Source: Nocardioides sp.
Lineage (GTDB): Bacteria; Actinomycetota; Actinomycetes; Propionibacteriales; Nocardioidaceae
Reading direction: 5' to 3'
DNA: 64,000 nucleotides
Assembly: GCA_025924815.1 (NCBI GenBank)
Contig: JAICHQ010000007.1
Span: forward strand, 1 to 64,000
Part shown: positions 51,681 to 60,780 of the stretch, in pieces
How the letters are laid out: each line of letters opens with the position of its first letter
How positions within the stretch are numbered: position 1 is the first letter of the stretch
Notes under the pieces: generated by a model
Database searches by the model: none
The model's input: the letters and a program-made list of their open reading frames with translations, nothing else
Told to the model about the DNA's origin: nothing
Made by a program: the position numbers and the translations under genes

Positions 51681-53591
51681 TCAGCCGACGTGCACATGCG
51701 GACGTCGCTGCGGATCAGGCTCGGCCCGGCGCAGCACCTCACGGGTCACCGGAGCGATCTCACCGGACCCCAACAGCAGGAACCGCAAGAACTGCTGGGC
51801 CGGATTCCCCTCCGTCCACGCGAAGTAGATGTGCGGGACTACCCCCGCGTCGTCGCGGATCCGCAACGCCAACGCGGCCAGGGCGTTCGGCACCGACGGA
51901 GCGATCACCGAGATGACGCGGTAGCGCTGGTGGAGCACCTCGCCGTGTGCCTGGAGCGGACCCTGGAAGTCACTTGCGTCGACCACGGTCACCTCGACGA
52001 AGACCACGTCAGGGTCGGACGGCAGATCGTGGTCGCGCCTGAGCTGCTGGATCTTCTCCAGGTACTCCTCGACGGCCCGGTCCTCGGTCTTGTGCGCGAC
52101 GAGCCGGATCGTGCGACGAGCGCAGTCGCGCAGGAACACCCGGCTGGGTTCGTCGAACTCGATCTCGGTCGCGCGGAGCTCGAAGACGCGACGGATTCGC
52201 GACAGCGATGACACCAAGACGATGGCGAGCACGAAGCAGGCACCGATCTTCACGCCGTCCGGACGCTCGATCACGTTATTGACCGTCGTGTAGGTCAGCA
52301 CGAGCGTGATCACAGCGAAGGCGACCGTCCGCTTCCGCTGACGTGTCCGGCGTGCCGCCAAGGTGACCGCGACACCCGCACTGGTGAACAGGACGAGCAC
52401 TCCGGTCGCGTACGCCCCGCCCTGGCCGTCGACGCTGGCGTCGAAGATCCAGGTGATCAAGAACGACGTACCGGTCAGGATCAGGACCAGAGGGCGCACC
52501 GCCCCGGCCCACTCAGGTGACATGCCGTAGCGAGGGAGGTAACGCGGGATCAGGTTCAGCATTCCCGCCATGGCCGAGGCTCCTGCGAACCAGAGGATCG
52601 CGATGGTCGAGGCATCGTACGTCGTGCCGAAGGCGTTGCCGAGGTACTCATGCGCGAGGAACGCCAACGCGCGACCGTTGGCCCGGCCCCCTACCTCGAA
52701 CTGGGCGCTGGGGATGAGCAGTGTGGTGACAAACGAACTGGTCACCAAGAAGAGGCTCATCAGAACCGCGGCCGTGGTCAGCAGCCGCCTGGTGCCGCGG
52801 ATGCGCCCGGCGGGCGAGGACTCCGTGTCGATGGCGTCACCGCGGACGTGCGGCATCACCGCCACCCCTGTCTCGAAGCCGGACATGCCCAGCGCCAGCT
52901 TCGGGAAGACGAGGAGGGCGACGCCGACCATCGCCAGCGGGTTGCCGTGCTGCCGGGTGAGCGCGGCGCCCCAGTCCGGCACGAGGTGCGGGTGGGCGGC
53001 GACGTGCCAGAGCCCGACACCGATCACCACGACGTTGAGGGCCAGGTAGACCCCGACCAGACCCACCGCGAGACCGATCGCCTCGGTGAAACCTCGGAGG
53101 AAGACCGCGCCGAGCAAGGCCAGGAGAACCAGCGTGATGGCCACCTGGTGCCCAGAGAGGACTGGACTCAGGTTGGGATTCTCGATCAGGTGCGCGCTCG
53201 CGTCGGCGGCGGACAACGTCATCGTGATGATGAAGTCCGTGGCGGCGAATCCGAGCAGCGCGAGGACGAACAGCTTGCCCTTCCAGAAGCTCAGCAGCCG
53301 CTCCAGCATCGCGATCGAGCCCTCCCCATGGGGGCTCTCCTCAGCGATCCGACGGTAGACCGGGAGGGCTCCCAACAGAGTGAGGGCCACCAACACCAGC
53401 GTCGCCACCGGCGACAGGAGCCCGGCGGCGAGCGCGGCGATCCCCGGCTGGTAGCCGAGCGTCGAGAAGTAGTCGACACCAGTCAGGCACATCACCTTCC
53501 ACCAGGGCTGCCCAGTGTCGGCGCGCTGCACCTCACCCTCGGTCACCAGCCACGCCCTGGCCCGACGGCTCAGCGGCAGCGTCGCGCTCAT
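51681..53591 (-). CDS. APC-superfamily permease, candidate potassium or amino-acid transporter
   Basis: The 636-residue protein has about 12 membrane spans (residues about 35-455) followed by a soluble C-terminal domain of about 180 residues. [40 protein letters not shown] and [19 protein letters not shown] are APC-type motifs. The large cytosolic tail and the KdpDE-type neighbours recall KUP/KimA potassium importers, but the ion-binding residues cannot be assigned by eye. ATG 53591 overlaps the stop of the upstream DUF4118 gene. Confidence 0.85.
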   Translation of the reverse strand: MSATLPLSRRARAWLVTEGEVQRADTGQPWWKVMCLTGVDYFSTLGYQPGIAALAAGLLSPVATLVLVALTLLGALPVYRRIAEESPHGEGSIAMLERLLSFWKGKLFVLALLGFAATDFIITMTLSAADASAHLIENPNLSPVLSGHQVAITLVLLALLGAVFLRGFTEAIGLAVGLVGVYLALNVVVIGVGLWHVAAHPHLVPDWGAALTRQHGNPLAMVGVALLVFPKLALGMSGFETGVAVMPHVRGDAIDTESSPAGRIRGTRRLLTTAAVLMSLFLVTSSFVTTLLIPSAQFEVGGRANGRALAFLAHEYLGNAFGTTYDASTIAILWFAGASAMAGMLNLIPRYLPRYGMSPEWAGAVRPLVLILTGTSFLITWIFDASVDGQGGAYATGVLVLFTSAGVAVTLAARRTRQRKRTVAFAVITLVLTYTTVNNVIERPDGVKIGACFVLAIVLVSSLSRIRRVFELRATEIEFDEPSRVFLRDCARRTIRLVAHKTEDRAVEEYLEKIQQLRRDHDLPSDPDVVFVEVTVVDASDFQGPLQAHGEVLHQRYRVISVIAPSVPNALAALALRIRDDAGVVPHIYFAWTEGNPAQQFLRFLLLGSGEIAPVTREVLRRAEPDPQRRPHVHVG

Positions 53592-53947
53592 CGCGGCGCC
53601 CGAGTCGCCAGGGTCGCTCGCGTCGCGACCAGCGCCAGGGAGATCAGCAGGGCGAGGACGCCTAGGTCGCGCCAGAAATCGAAGCCGAGGATGCCGTAGC
53701 GGTGCTCGACGAAGCCGTCGACCAGTGACCAGCCCACCACCGCCGACACCAGGCCGGTGGCGGGACGCATCCCGATCGACGCAGCTGTTACGAGGAGGCC
53801 CACCGCCCCCAGTTCGACGTACGACGGGGCAGCGGCGATGCGGGCCACATCCAGGATCGCGAGGCCACCCCAGAGGACGACCCCGACCCGCACTCCGGCT
53901 AGATCAGCCCACGGGATGTGGCGGGGCGCAGACAGATGGAGACTCAC
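53588..53947 (-). CDS. Small DUF4118-like membrane protein
   Basis: The 119-residue product has three to four hydrophobic spans and reads like the isolated DUF4118 membrane region of Kdp[45 protein letters not shown], and [21 protein letters not shown] 53947 is taken as the start. Its stop overlaps the permease start (ATGA). It heads a four-gene operon: DUF4118 protein, permease, kinase, regulator. A stand-alone DUF4118 beside a DUF4118 kinase is unusual. Confidence 0.72.
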   Translation of the reverse strand: MSLHLSAPRHIPWADLAGVRVGVVLWGGLAILDVARIAAAPSYVELGAVGLLVTAASIGMRPATGLVSAVVGWSLVDGFVEHRYGILGFDFWRDLGVLALLISLALVATRATLATRAPR

Positions 53948-54169
53948 GTCCGCCAGCGTGCGCGCCGCCCAACACCACGTTGCCGATCTTGACGAGTTCC
54001 TGACGCCGGGAGCTACCAACCGGCCCAAGCCAAGAACGCGTCCTCGGGGTGTTGGAGTCTCCCTGGCGCCCGACCTGCGGTGACGCGCCGAGGCGGCAGG
54101 ACTGCATCGAGTCCTGCCGCCTGGGCCTCGATGCTCAGAGCTGGCACCGAGTCGATGTGTCCTGGCTGC

Positions 54170-54628
54170 TCAACCGGTGATGTGAACCGGAGGCAGGTCA
54201 TCACCTGTGAGAGTCAGGTCGAAGCTCGCGCTCAGGATGACGACGTGCTGGTTGCCGGTGCACTGGAGTGTGGAAATCGGCGAGACCGTGAGCGAGCCGG
54301 TTGTCTGTCCGTTCCGAACGGGGAACGTACCGGTTGCGTTCACGTTGATCGTCTCCGACTTGGGGACACCGTTGACGGGGTTACCGCTCTTGGTGAAGCA
54401 CTGCGACGTTGTGTTGATGGTGCCGGTGAGGGCGAAATCGACACTGGTCACCGTGTTGCCCAAGCCGGCCGCCTTCCACGAGACGGTGAGGCTGTTCCCC
54501 GACACCGTTGCCGTGGGGCCCTGGACGTAGTGCGGGCTGTCGGCGAGCGCGGGGGAGGACATGGCGCCTCCCGCTACGACGAGAGTCGCTAACAGTGAGG
54601 CCAGTAGTGCGAAGAGGTTCTTGTGCAT
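54170..54628 (-). CDS. Secreted beta-rich protein, unknown
   Basis: The 152-residue protein has a Sec signal peptide (MHKNLFALLASLLATLVVAGG..., cleavage near PALA|DS at about residue 29). The rest is Thr/Ser-rich with alternating strands (TATVSGNSLTVSWKAAGLG, TGSLTVSPISTLQC) and two cysteines (SQCF, LQCTG) that may form a disulfide. ATG 54628 has GGGAGAAG about 7 nt upstream. No family recognised. Confidence 0.72.
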   Translation of the reverse strand: MHKNLFALLASLLATLVVAGGAMSSPALADSPHYVQGPTATVSGNSLTVSWKAAGLGNTVTSVDFALTGTINTTSQCFTKSGNPVNGVPKSETINVNATGTFPVRNGQTTGSLTVSPISTLQCTGNQHVVILSASFDLTLTGDDLPPVHITG

Positions 54629-55339
54629 GAGACTTCTCCCAAAGGAGTGCGTTCTTGGTGTTCCTTCTTGAGCCGTTGTCGGGGGTTGTCCCTCCCGTTT
54701 TGGTAACAACGGTCTCGTTGGCGACCAGAAGAACATGTCTCGGGGATACGCTGCATGCGCCCCCGGTCCGGTCGCGATAACTGCGAAGCGCCTGGCAAGG
54801 TCTCGTCGTGGAGATCCCCGGGTCGGGGGCCCGCGCTCACACGACGGAGGGCACGCCGAAGGCACCGAGACGATCCCGTCCCCTGCCCCCTGCACGGTGG
54901 GATCTCTTCCCTACGGTCCGTATCCCTCACGCACGATGGCCACCATCCTTGCTGGCGCTCAGTCACGCATACATCGATCACGCTTCTCTCACCGTTGTTG
55001 CCTGTCAAGGCCGAACCACCGCACTGGGCGAGTCATGAGGCTCCCTTAATACTCCTGCGGCGTGACTTCGACGCGGCGCGACCGATCATCCGCAGGTCCG
55101 CGCCCATCAGCGGCACGAGGTGGCGCGCCGAGGATGGGGTGAGGCTTACCCCGTTCGGGCGACGCTTGCCGGGAGATGGTCGGGCCATCGTGGCGCGGGA
55201 CCGGATCATTCGGTGCCTCCGATCAGCCCCGCCGACCTCCCCCGTGCAGCACTGCTGCGGCCGGCAGGGCGCCTGCACCAGCCCCGAGCGGATCCGGCAT
55301 CAGCGGGCACCTCTGGCGAGGGGTGCAGGATTGGTCCAC
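54629..55339. other. Long non-coding stretch before the yibE/F-like gene
   Basis: The 711 bp show no convincing gene. The frame of the downstream gene stays open through part of it, but the predicted residues look like random high-GC translation. A 7-bp inverted repeat CCGTTGT/ACAACGG (54673-54679, 54706-54712) is the only local structure noted. Promoters for the flanking divergent genes probably lie here. Confidence 0.5.
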
Positions 55340-56572
55340 GTGGGCCACTCGCACCGTGCGTTGTCCGATGACGATCTTCCGATTGGGCGCAGCGTTCGCG
55401 TATCGCTGCTCGCCGCCTTGGCGGTCGTCGCGGCATTGACCGTTCTGGGCGTGGTCTTCCTCTGGCCGGACGGCACCAAGCTCGACACCATCCGCCAGCA
55501 GACACCCTTTGCTGCGCCTGGTGTCACGACTACGACCGGTCGGGTCACTCGTGTAGCACCCGCCTGCTCAGGTTCTCACCAGTCAGGAGAGGGCACGGGG
55601 TCCTGCGGCACCATCGACGTCCGAGTTCTCCGTGGGGCCGGCCAGGACGACCAGGCCCAGGTACGAGTGGCGCCCGAGGTCACCGCCTCCGGTCTTCGTG
55701 CAGGTGACGAGGTCCAACTCGTCCGGACGCCGCCCCAGCACGGACAACCGGCCTCCTACACCTACGACACGATCAAGCGCACCACGCCGCTGCTGTGGCT
55801 CACGCTGTGCTTCGCGCTTGTCGTCATCGCCGTGGCACGCATGCGCGGCCTGATGGCGATCATCGGGCTGTGCTTCAGCGGCCTGACGATCTACTACTTC
55901 CTGCTTCCGGCACTGCTGGCCGGCGAACCACCGATCCTCGTGGCGATGGTGAGCGCCTCTGCGATCATGTTCGTGGTCCTCTACAGCACCCACGGCCCGA
56001 ACCTACGAACCAGCACCGCACTTGCTGGAACGCTGGTCGGCATCGTGCTCACGGCAGCACTGTCCGTGCTGACCATCGGGTACACCCATCTGACCGGCAT
56101 CGCGGACGAAACCGGAGGCATGGTGTCCACCTTCGCCGCCGGCCTCGACTTCCAAGGTCTCTTGGTGTGCGGGGTCATCCTTGCGGGTCTCGGCGTGCTC
56201 AATGACGTGACCATCACCCAGACATCGTCGGTCTGGGAGTTACGCGCCGCCTCGCCCGCTATGTCGCGACGCCACCTCTTCCTCAGTGCGATGCGGATCG
56301 GCCGGGACCACATCGCCTCGACGATCTACACCATCGCCTTCGCATACGCCGGCGCCTCCCTGGCCGTCCTCATGCTCCTCACGATTTACGACCGGCCCCT
56401 GGTCCAGTTGATCTCCAGCGAGTCCTTGGCCGAGGAGATCGCTCGCACTCTGGTCACCTCGATCGGACTGATCCTCGCCGTACCGATCACCACAGTCATC
56501 GCGACGCTCGTGACCTCCCCCGCCCCGGCCGGTCAGCCGACCGGCCCGCGCGCACCCCTGGGTCAACTCTGA
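55340..56572 (+). CDS. YibE/F family membrane protein
   Basis: The 410-residue protein starts with a short His-containing stretch (VGHSHRAL), one membrane span (VSLLAALAVVAALTVLGVVFLW), a periplasmic/extracellular beta domain (about 55-150), then about seven spans with the YibE/F blocks MRGLMAIIGLCFSGLTIYYFLLPALL, MVSTFAAGLDFQGLLVCGVILAGLGVLNDVTITQ, and ASTIYTIAFAYAGASLAVLML. The role is unknown; it is a conserved polytopic protein. GTG 55340 is preferred to TTG 55331. Confidence 0.88.
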   Translation: MGHSHRALSDDDLPIGRSVRVSLLAALAVVAALTVLGVVFLWPDGTKLDTIRQQTPFAAPGVTTTTGRVTRVAPACSGSHQSGEGTGSCGTIDVRVLRGAGQDDQAQVRVAPEVTASGLRAGDEVQLVRTPPQHGQPASYTYDTIKRTTPLLWLTLCFALVVIAVARMRGLMAIIGLCFSGLTIYYFLLPALLAGEPPILVAMVSASAIMFVVLYSTHGPNLRTSTALAGTLVGIVLTAALSVLTIGYTHLTGIADETGGMVSTFAAGLDFQGLLVCGVILAGLGVLNDVTITQTSSVWELRAASPAMSRRHLFLSAMRIGRDHIASTIYTIAFAYAGASLAVLMLLTIYDRPLVQLISSESLAEEIARTLVTSIGLILAVPITTVIATLVTSPAPAGQPTGPRAPLGQL

Positions 56573-56579
56573 GCCACGA

Positions 56580-56617
56580 CCGCACATCGCGATCGTCTAT
56601 GTCAGCGGCATGAGCGG
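56580..56617 (+). repeat. Dispersed palindromic repeat, copy 5
   Basis: It begins CCGCACATCGCGATCG and ends TATGTCAGCGGCATGAGCGG, 7 bp after the YibE/F stop and 12 bp before the convergent chrA stop. Confidence 0.65.
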
Positions 56618-56628
56618 ACGTTTCGACG

Positions 56629-58011
56629 TTAGAAGCTAGCCCCAATCTGCCAAACGATGCCGGCAAGAGCGCACGCCCCAAGGCTTCGAAGGACGTTCCA
56701 CCGGAGCCGGAAGATCATCAGGAAGCCGAGGGCCGTGATGACAACGGCAGACCAGACGACAGTGCCGGGGACCGGGAGTCCGGTCTTGATCGGACCCCAC
56801 TTGTGCTGCTCGGTCTCGGAGAAGAACGTGTGAATCGCGAAGTACAGTGCGAGGTTGGCGATGACGCCGACGATGGCGGCCGTGATCCCGGACAGCGCTG
56901 CAGAAAGGCTTGGGTTGGCTCTGAGCCTCTCGACGTAGGGGGCTCCGACGACCACGAACAGAATGGACGGCACGAACGTCACCCACGTGGTCAGCAGAGA
57001 GGCCAGGACAGCCGCCGCCCAAGGATTTAAGGAGCCCGGATCGTTGTACGCGCCGAGGAAGGCAGCGAACTGCACGACCATGATCAGTGGTCCCGGGGTG
57101 GTCTCGGCCAGGGCCAGGCCATGGACCATCTCGCTGCCAGTTAGCCAGTGATAGTTGTTGACCGCCTGCTGGGCCACGTAGGCCAGGACTGCGTAAGCAC
57201 CGCCGAACGTGACCACGGCGGCACCGGAGAAGAACTCTCCCTGCTCGACGAACACGCTGTCCGATCCGAACAGAGCTGCGGCTGCGAGCACCGGGGCGAA
57301 CCACGAGGCGAGTCCGACAACGAGGACGAGCAGGCTGTGTCGGCGGGATGGGCGTTCGTGGTGAAGTGCCGCGTCGCTGATCAGAGGCTCGTGTCCGGAT
57401 GCCGTTTCAACCTTCGCGCGGGGCTGCAGACCCGTCTTGGGCCTACGCCCGACAACCCACCCGACCAGGGCCGCGCCGGCGATGACCACCGGAAAGGGCA
57501 GGGCGACGAAGGCCAAGGCAGGCAGCGAGCACACCGCGACGACCACCTGCCAGGTCTCGGTGAGCGCCCGGCGACCGACCCGAGCCAGAGCCTGGACGAC
57601 GATTGCGATCACGGCTGGCCCGAGCCCCAGGAACACCGCCTCGACAGCGGAGGTGTCTCCATACCCGACGTAGATCGCTGACAGCGCAAGTAGCGCCGCC
57701 ATACCCGGGAGGACGAAGAGCACCCCGGCGATCAGAGCGCCCCGGATACCGTTGAGGAGCCAACCGACGTAGGTCGCCAACTGTTGCGCCTCCGGACCTG
57801 GCAGGAGGGTGCAGAAGCTGAGCGCGAACAGAAACCGTTGCTGACCGATCCAGCGCCGCTCCTCGACCAGCATCCGCTGCATAACTGCGATCTGCCCGGC
57901 AGGCCCGCCGAACGTCTGCAAGGACACCAGGAACCAGGCCCGGGTGGCCTCCCGGAGTGGGACGACATCAGGGCCGTTCCGGCTCGTACGTCCGGGCTCC
58001 TGAGCGTGCAC
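56629..58011 (-). CDS. chrA: ChrA-type chromate transporter
   Basis: The 460-residue protein is a long-chain CHR family member with two homologous halves: VSLQTFGGPAGQIAVMQR and LLPGPEAQQLATYVGWLLNG in the first, VTFGGAYAVLAYVAQQAV and TPGPLIMVVQFAAFLGA in the second. ChrA exports chromate in exchange or with proton motive force. About ten spans. No chrB regulator gene is adjacent. The start is GTG 58011. Island cargo of metal-resistance type. Confidence 0.93.
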   Translation of the reverse strand: MHAQEPGRTSRNGPDVVPLREATRAWFLVSLQTFGGPAGQIAVMQRMLVEERRWIGQQRFLFALSFCTLLPGPEAQQLATYVGWLLNGIRGALIAGVLFVLPGMAALLALSAIYVGYGDTSAVEAVFLGLGPAVIAIVVQALARVGRRALTETWQVVVAVCSLPALAFVALPFPVVIAGAALVGWVVGRRPKTGLQPRAKVETASGHEPLISDAALHHERPSRRHSLLVLVVGLASWFAPVLAAAALFGSDSVFVEQGEFFSGAAVVTFGGAYAVLAYVAQQAVNNYHWLTGSEMVHGLALAETTPGPLIMVVQFAAFLGAYNDPGSLNPWAAAVLASLLTTWVTFVPSILFVVVGAPYVERLRANPSLSAALSGITAAIVGVIANLALYFAIHTFFSETEQHKWGPIKTGLPVPGTVVWSAVVITALGFLMIFRLRWNVLRSLGACALAGIVWQIGASF

Positions 58012-58052
58012 GGGAACAGCCTGCCATCCGCCTTAGGCCACGGTGCGTTGTG

Positions 58053-58092
58053 CCCGCTCATCGGCAAGACGGCCCATGTCAGCGGCATGAGC
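58053..58092 (+). repeat. Dispersed palindromic repeat, copy 6 (best copy)
   Basis: This 40-nt copy starts CCGCTCATCGGCAAGACG and ends CATGTCAGCGGCATGAGCG. The ends CGCTCAT and ATGAGCG are complementary over 7 bp. It lies 42 bp upstream of the chrA start, at the island's right side. Confidence 0.75.
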
Positions 58093-58110
58093 GTGGCTGG
58101 GGCATCACAG

Positions 58111-58329
58111 TCAAGTGCGCGGATCTTGCTCCGTTGGAGCACCTTCGAGACCGGTGGCAGTCGTGCCGAGAATCGCCGCGGCCGAGGTCCCCGCCAACCA
58201 CACTAAGATGCCGAGCAGGATCGAGAACACCGCGATGGCAATCCCGAGGCGCGCATTCGGGTGGACGCGGCAGTTGGAGTTCGTTGTGCCCGCGGGAAAG
58301 TAACTTCGCATCGGGACAGGGCGCCACAT
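58111..58329 (-). CDS. Small single-span membrane protein candidate
   Basis: A 72-residue frame (ATG 58329; ATG 58311 also possible) has one strong hydrophobic span, LGIAIAVFSILLGILVWLAG, in its middle and a short polar tail. Ribosome site is weak. It sits between chrA and attR. It could be a real short gene; no family is recognised. Confidence 0.4.
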   Translation of the reverse strand: MWRPVPMRSYFPAGTTNSNCRVHPNARLGIAIAVFSILLGILVWLAGTSAAAILGTTATGLEGAPTEQDPRT

Positions 58330-58508
58330 GGCGCTTGGACGCCATCACGACTCCGTCGACCAAGCCGGACCAGACCCTCTTGGCCAAGAGAAGCTCGGGG
58401 AGAGGGCGCGTTCGGAGCCGGGTCCTCAGCCATGGTCGGACAGTAGTAGAGGTGTCGACGCGACGCCCGCTCATCCTCAACCTGTCCGTCGGCCCCTGGA
58501 TCCCTCTT

Positions 58509-58550
58509 TCAAGGCGGTAGCACCGGTTCGAATCCGGTCGGGGGTACCAC
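58509..58550. repeat. attR: second copy of the tRNA-Glu 3' end
   Basis: It matches 45672-45713 at 41 of 42 positions (A58522 for G45685). Preceding bases CTTTCAA would give anticodon TTC if part of a tRNA, but the 5' half of the gene is absent, so it is not a tRNA. It marks the right end of the island. Confidence 0.9.
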
Positions 58551-58623
58551 CCGCGACTAGCGGTGGGAGATCGACCATTCGCCAGTCGCGTACGGTGGAT
58601 CCGGCACCGCCATACGCGCACTC

Positions 58624-58658
58624 CTCTGTCGCTGACGTAGTCGGTTCTGATGAGCGGG
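58624..58658 (-). repeat. Dispersed palindromic repeat, copy 7, outside attR
   Basis: On the minus strand it reads CCCGCTCATCAGAACCG then ACTACGTCAGCGACAGAGG, closest to copy 2 at 48341. It lies 74 bp beyond attR, so the element is not strictly confined to the island. Confidence 0.55.
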
Positions 58659-58690
58659 CATCGGCGACTCCGCGCGTCAGTAGCCGGGGT

Positions 58691-59812
58691 CTACATCGGG
58701 CGTCGGGTCTCGTGGAGTTGCGCCACCACGTACGCGGCGACCCGGTCCGGTGCCTCGCGCGGGAACGGGATGACGCTGCTCGCGTTGATCTCACACAGCA
58801 CGAACCGTGGCTCGCCGTCAGCCTCTAACGTATCGGAGATCAGGAGGTCGATGTCCCACAGGGCCGGTAGGTCGCTCACCCCGAGGCCGACTATCGAGAG
58901 CGTGCTGGGCACCCACTGGGTCTCCAGGCGTTGACGTAGCCGGGCGAAGGCTGGCTCTGCTGGCGCGAACATCGTCTTGGGTGACGGCAACCCCATGATC
59001 TCCCGCGCCGACGGTCCCGAGCCCGGTATCACCTGGAGGGGGCCGTCCGGGACGGCCCCGTCGGGGTACTGACGAGCGAACCCGACCACCTGTCCGCCCA
59101 CCAGGTAGCAGCGAACGATGCCGCGGGTGACGCCGTCGATGAACTCCTGGTCGACCAGACCGCCCGCTCCGCCCCAGGCGTCGAACGCGCCGGCGCAGGT
59201 GTTCATGAACTGGGCCAAGGGCATTGTCACGGTTGACCCATCCCGTATCCGGGCATGCTGAACGGCCACCGCCTGCGTCGGGCTGAGCGCCATCAGGGAC
59301 TCCCCGCCTGGCAGCCGGACCTTCCACACGGTGCGCCCGCCGTTGCCGCGGCTGGCCTTCAGAACCCGCACCCCGTCGGCGGCCAGGCGCGGCGGGAACT
59401 CCGCGCGGAGCTCCTCGACGCTGTGGTACGCGTGAGCATCGCTGCCCCAGGACATCCCCCGGGTGGAGACCAGCACTTCCTTGGTGCCCAACCGGTCCAC
59501 CGTGTCCGGGTGCGCGCTCACCCACACCCCCATCGCGGCTGCCTGGCGCAGCACCTCGTCCAGGCCGTGCCGGTCACCGTCGTCGCTGAGCGGATCTGCC
59601 CACACGATCACGCCGTCCACACCGGTCAGCGCCGAGGCCGTCTCGGCCTCCCGATCCTCGGCGTAGGGCACCGGAACCACGTCCAGACCGTGACGGGTGA
59701 GCGCCGCGGCCATGGGAAACAGTCTCGGGTTAAGCGCAGGCTCCAGTCCGCGGCTGCGGAACAACACCGCAACCCGCACGACGCCGGCACCGTCCGTGCC
59801 CTTGTCGGTCAT
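58691..59812 (-). CDS. Cj0069-like ATP-grasp family protein
   Basis: The 373-residue protein has an N-terminal nucleotide-fold domain (VRVAVLFRSRG...GVDGVIVWADPLSDDGD) and an ATP-grasp-like core (KEVLVSTRGMSWGSD, VLKASRGNGGRTVWKV, DQEFIDGVTRGIVRCYLVGGQVVGFARQ, LWDIDLLISD, FVLCEINASSVIPFP). It corresponds to the family named after Campylobacter Cj0069, of unknown reaction. The final EIN motif is the metal-binding Glu/Asn of ATP-grasp. It is the first gene beyond attR. Confidence 0.82.
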   Translation of the reverse strand: MTDKGTDGAGVVRVAVLFRSRGLEPALNPRLFPMAAALTRHGLDVVPVPYAEDREAETASALTGVDGVIVWADPLSDDGDRHGLDEVLRQAAAMGVWVSAHPDTVDRLGTKEVLVSTRGMSWGSDAHAYHSVEELRAEFPPRLAADGVRVLKASRGNGGRTVWKVRLPGGESLMALSPTQAVAVQHARIRDGSTVTMPLAQFMNTCAGAFDAWGGAGGLVDQEFIDGVTRGIVRCYLVGGQVVGFARQYPDGAVPDGPLQVIPGSGPSAREIMGLPSPKTMFAPAEPAFARLRQRLETQWVPSTLSIVGLGVSDLPALWDIDLLISDTLEADGEPRFVLCEINASSVIPFPREAPDRVAAYVVAQLHETRRPM

Positions 59813-60168
59813 GAATCGAGACTACGGAATCCCTGGCCCGCTCTTACTCTGGAACGTCCACTCAGCAGCCGAAGGCCGGGCGTGTCAATGGCTTGGTCGG
59901 TGCCCTGCTCCGTCCTAGGTTCCTCCACAGCTGTCATCGCCAGCCCTGTGCGGTGAGAGGGGCGTCGATGATCCGCGCCGGCTCCCACGGTTGGCACCAC
60001 CTGCCGAGGATTGCCTCCCGGGCCCTGATCGCGTTCCTGTCGGACCGGGAGCAGGCTCCGACGTCGGCGGCACCGGAGGATGGACTGGTTCGATGAGCGA
60101 GCAGTAGTGTCCCTCAGCGGCTCTCGCCTCGGCGCCGGGGCCCGGTCAGAGGATCGAAGGGGTCCCTC
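59813..60168. other. Non-coding stretch
   Basis: In these 356 bp I see no gene with good support. A 42-codon frame beginning at ATG 59968 (MIRAGSHGWHHLPRI...) has only the weak upstream sequence GAGAGGGG and is not called. The segment should hold promoters for the divergent flanking genes. Confidence 0.45.
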
Positions 60169-60459
60169 ATGCCGATCAAGGTCATCGTCGAGTTCCAAGC
60201 CAGGCCGGGGGCGCGAGCAGAGCTCAGGTCGCTGCTGGCCTCCATCTCGACGACCCACGGGTCGCAGGTGCCCGGCTTCCTGGGAAGCACGGTGTACGAG
60301 GTGCTCGACAGCCCTGACGGTCTGGTCGAGATCGCTGAGTGGGACTCCCCGGAAGCGCAGAAGACGGCAGTGCAGCAAGCAATGGCGGAGGGACTCTACG
60401 CGCCCGTCGTCGAACTGGTCGCCGCTCCGTTCCGGGCCACGCGAATCGGCCCGTCGTAA
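60169..60459 (+). CDS. Antibiotic biosynthesis monooxygenase (ABM)-fold small protein
   Basis: The 96-residue protein has the ABM dimeric alpha/beta-barrel pattern: IKVIVEFQARPGARAELRSLLASI, VPGFLGSTVYEVLDSPDGLVEIAEWDSPEAQKTAVQ. Such proteins are heme-degrading or quinone-forming monooxygenases, or of unknown function; no heme ligand is clear. ATG 60169 is supported by AGGGG upstream. It is followed after 15 bp by a second protein of like size and fold. Confidence 0.8.
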   Translation: MPIKVIVEFQARPGARAELRSLLASISTTHGSQVPGFLGSTVYEVLDSPDGLVEIAEWDSPEAQKTAVQQAMAEGLYAPVVELVAAPFRATRIGPS

Positions 60460-60474
60460 GAAGGAGAACGTCCC

Positions 60475-60780
60475 ATGTGGGCACAGCTCATCAGGGTCCG
60501 AGTGCAGCCTGGTGCCGATCTGCGGGCCATGGCCGATCTGCTGAAGAGGTACGAGCAGGAGGACTCGGGACTCCTGCGCGAGCTCTTCATGCAGGAGGAG
60601 GGCGACCCCGACTCGGCCTACATCCTGGCCCTGTTCGAGAGCGAGGAGAAGGCCCGTCGGCGGGAGCAGGATCCACGTCGGTCAGAGGGGCAGCAAGCCA
60701 CCCGGGAACTGATGGCGGAAACACTCGCGGGTCCGCCCGAGTTCACCGATCTCACCGTCATCGCGGAGTGGGTTCCCTAG
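60475..60780 (+). CDS. ABM-like small protein, second of pair
   Basis: The 101-residue protein resembles its neighbour in layout: MWAQLIRVRVQPGADLRAMADLLKRY, then ELFMQEEGDPDSAYILALFESEEKARRRE, ending FTDLTVIAEWVP. It reads as a ferredoxin-like/ABM dimeric barrel but is more divergent and charged. AAGGAG lies 8 nt upstream of ATG 60475. The two genes form an operon. Function unknown. Confidence 0.75.
   Translation: MWAQLIRVRVQPGADLRAMADLLKRYEQEDSGLLRELFMQEEGDPDSAYILALFESEEKARRREQDPRRSEGQQATRELMAETLAGPPEFTDLTVIAEWVP

Larger units (their letters stand above)
45672..58550. mobile_element. Genomic island integrated in tRNA-Glu
   Basis: The island is about 12.9 kb, bounded by the attL/attR direct repeats. 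It carries a broken integrase next to attL, a broken MFS gene, small unknown genes, a two-component/permease operon, a YibE/F protein and ChrA. No replication, conjugation or phage structural genes are seen. The frame-broken integrase suggests the element is now fixed in place. Boundaries are well supported by the repeat. Confidence 0.85.

Noticed and set aside
49661-53947. Part of a complete kdpFABC-DE locus
   Set aside because: No KdpA, KdpB or KdpC motifs occur anywhere in the window; only the regulator pair and a different permease are present.
54755-55339. N-terminal extension of the YibE/F protein
   Set aside because: The frame is open but gives random-looking Arg/Pro-rich residues with no ribosome site at its start; the conserved protein begins near 55340.
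58509-58550. Second tRNA-Glu gene
   Set aside because: Only the 3' half is present; there is no 5' acceptor strand, D-arm or anticodon 5' stem, so it is an attachment-site duplicate.
45672-58550. Prophage
   Set aside because: No terminase, capsid, tail, lysis or phage replication genes are seen between the att repeats.
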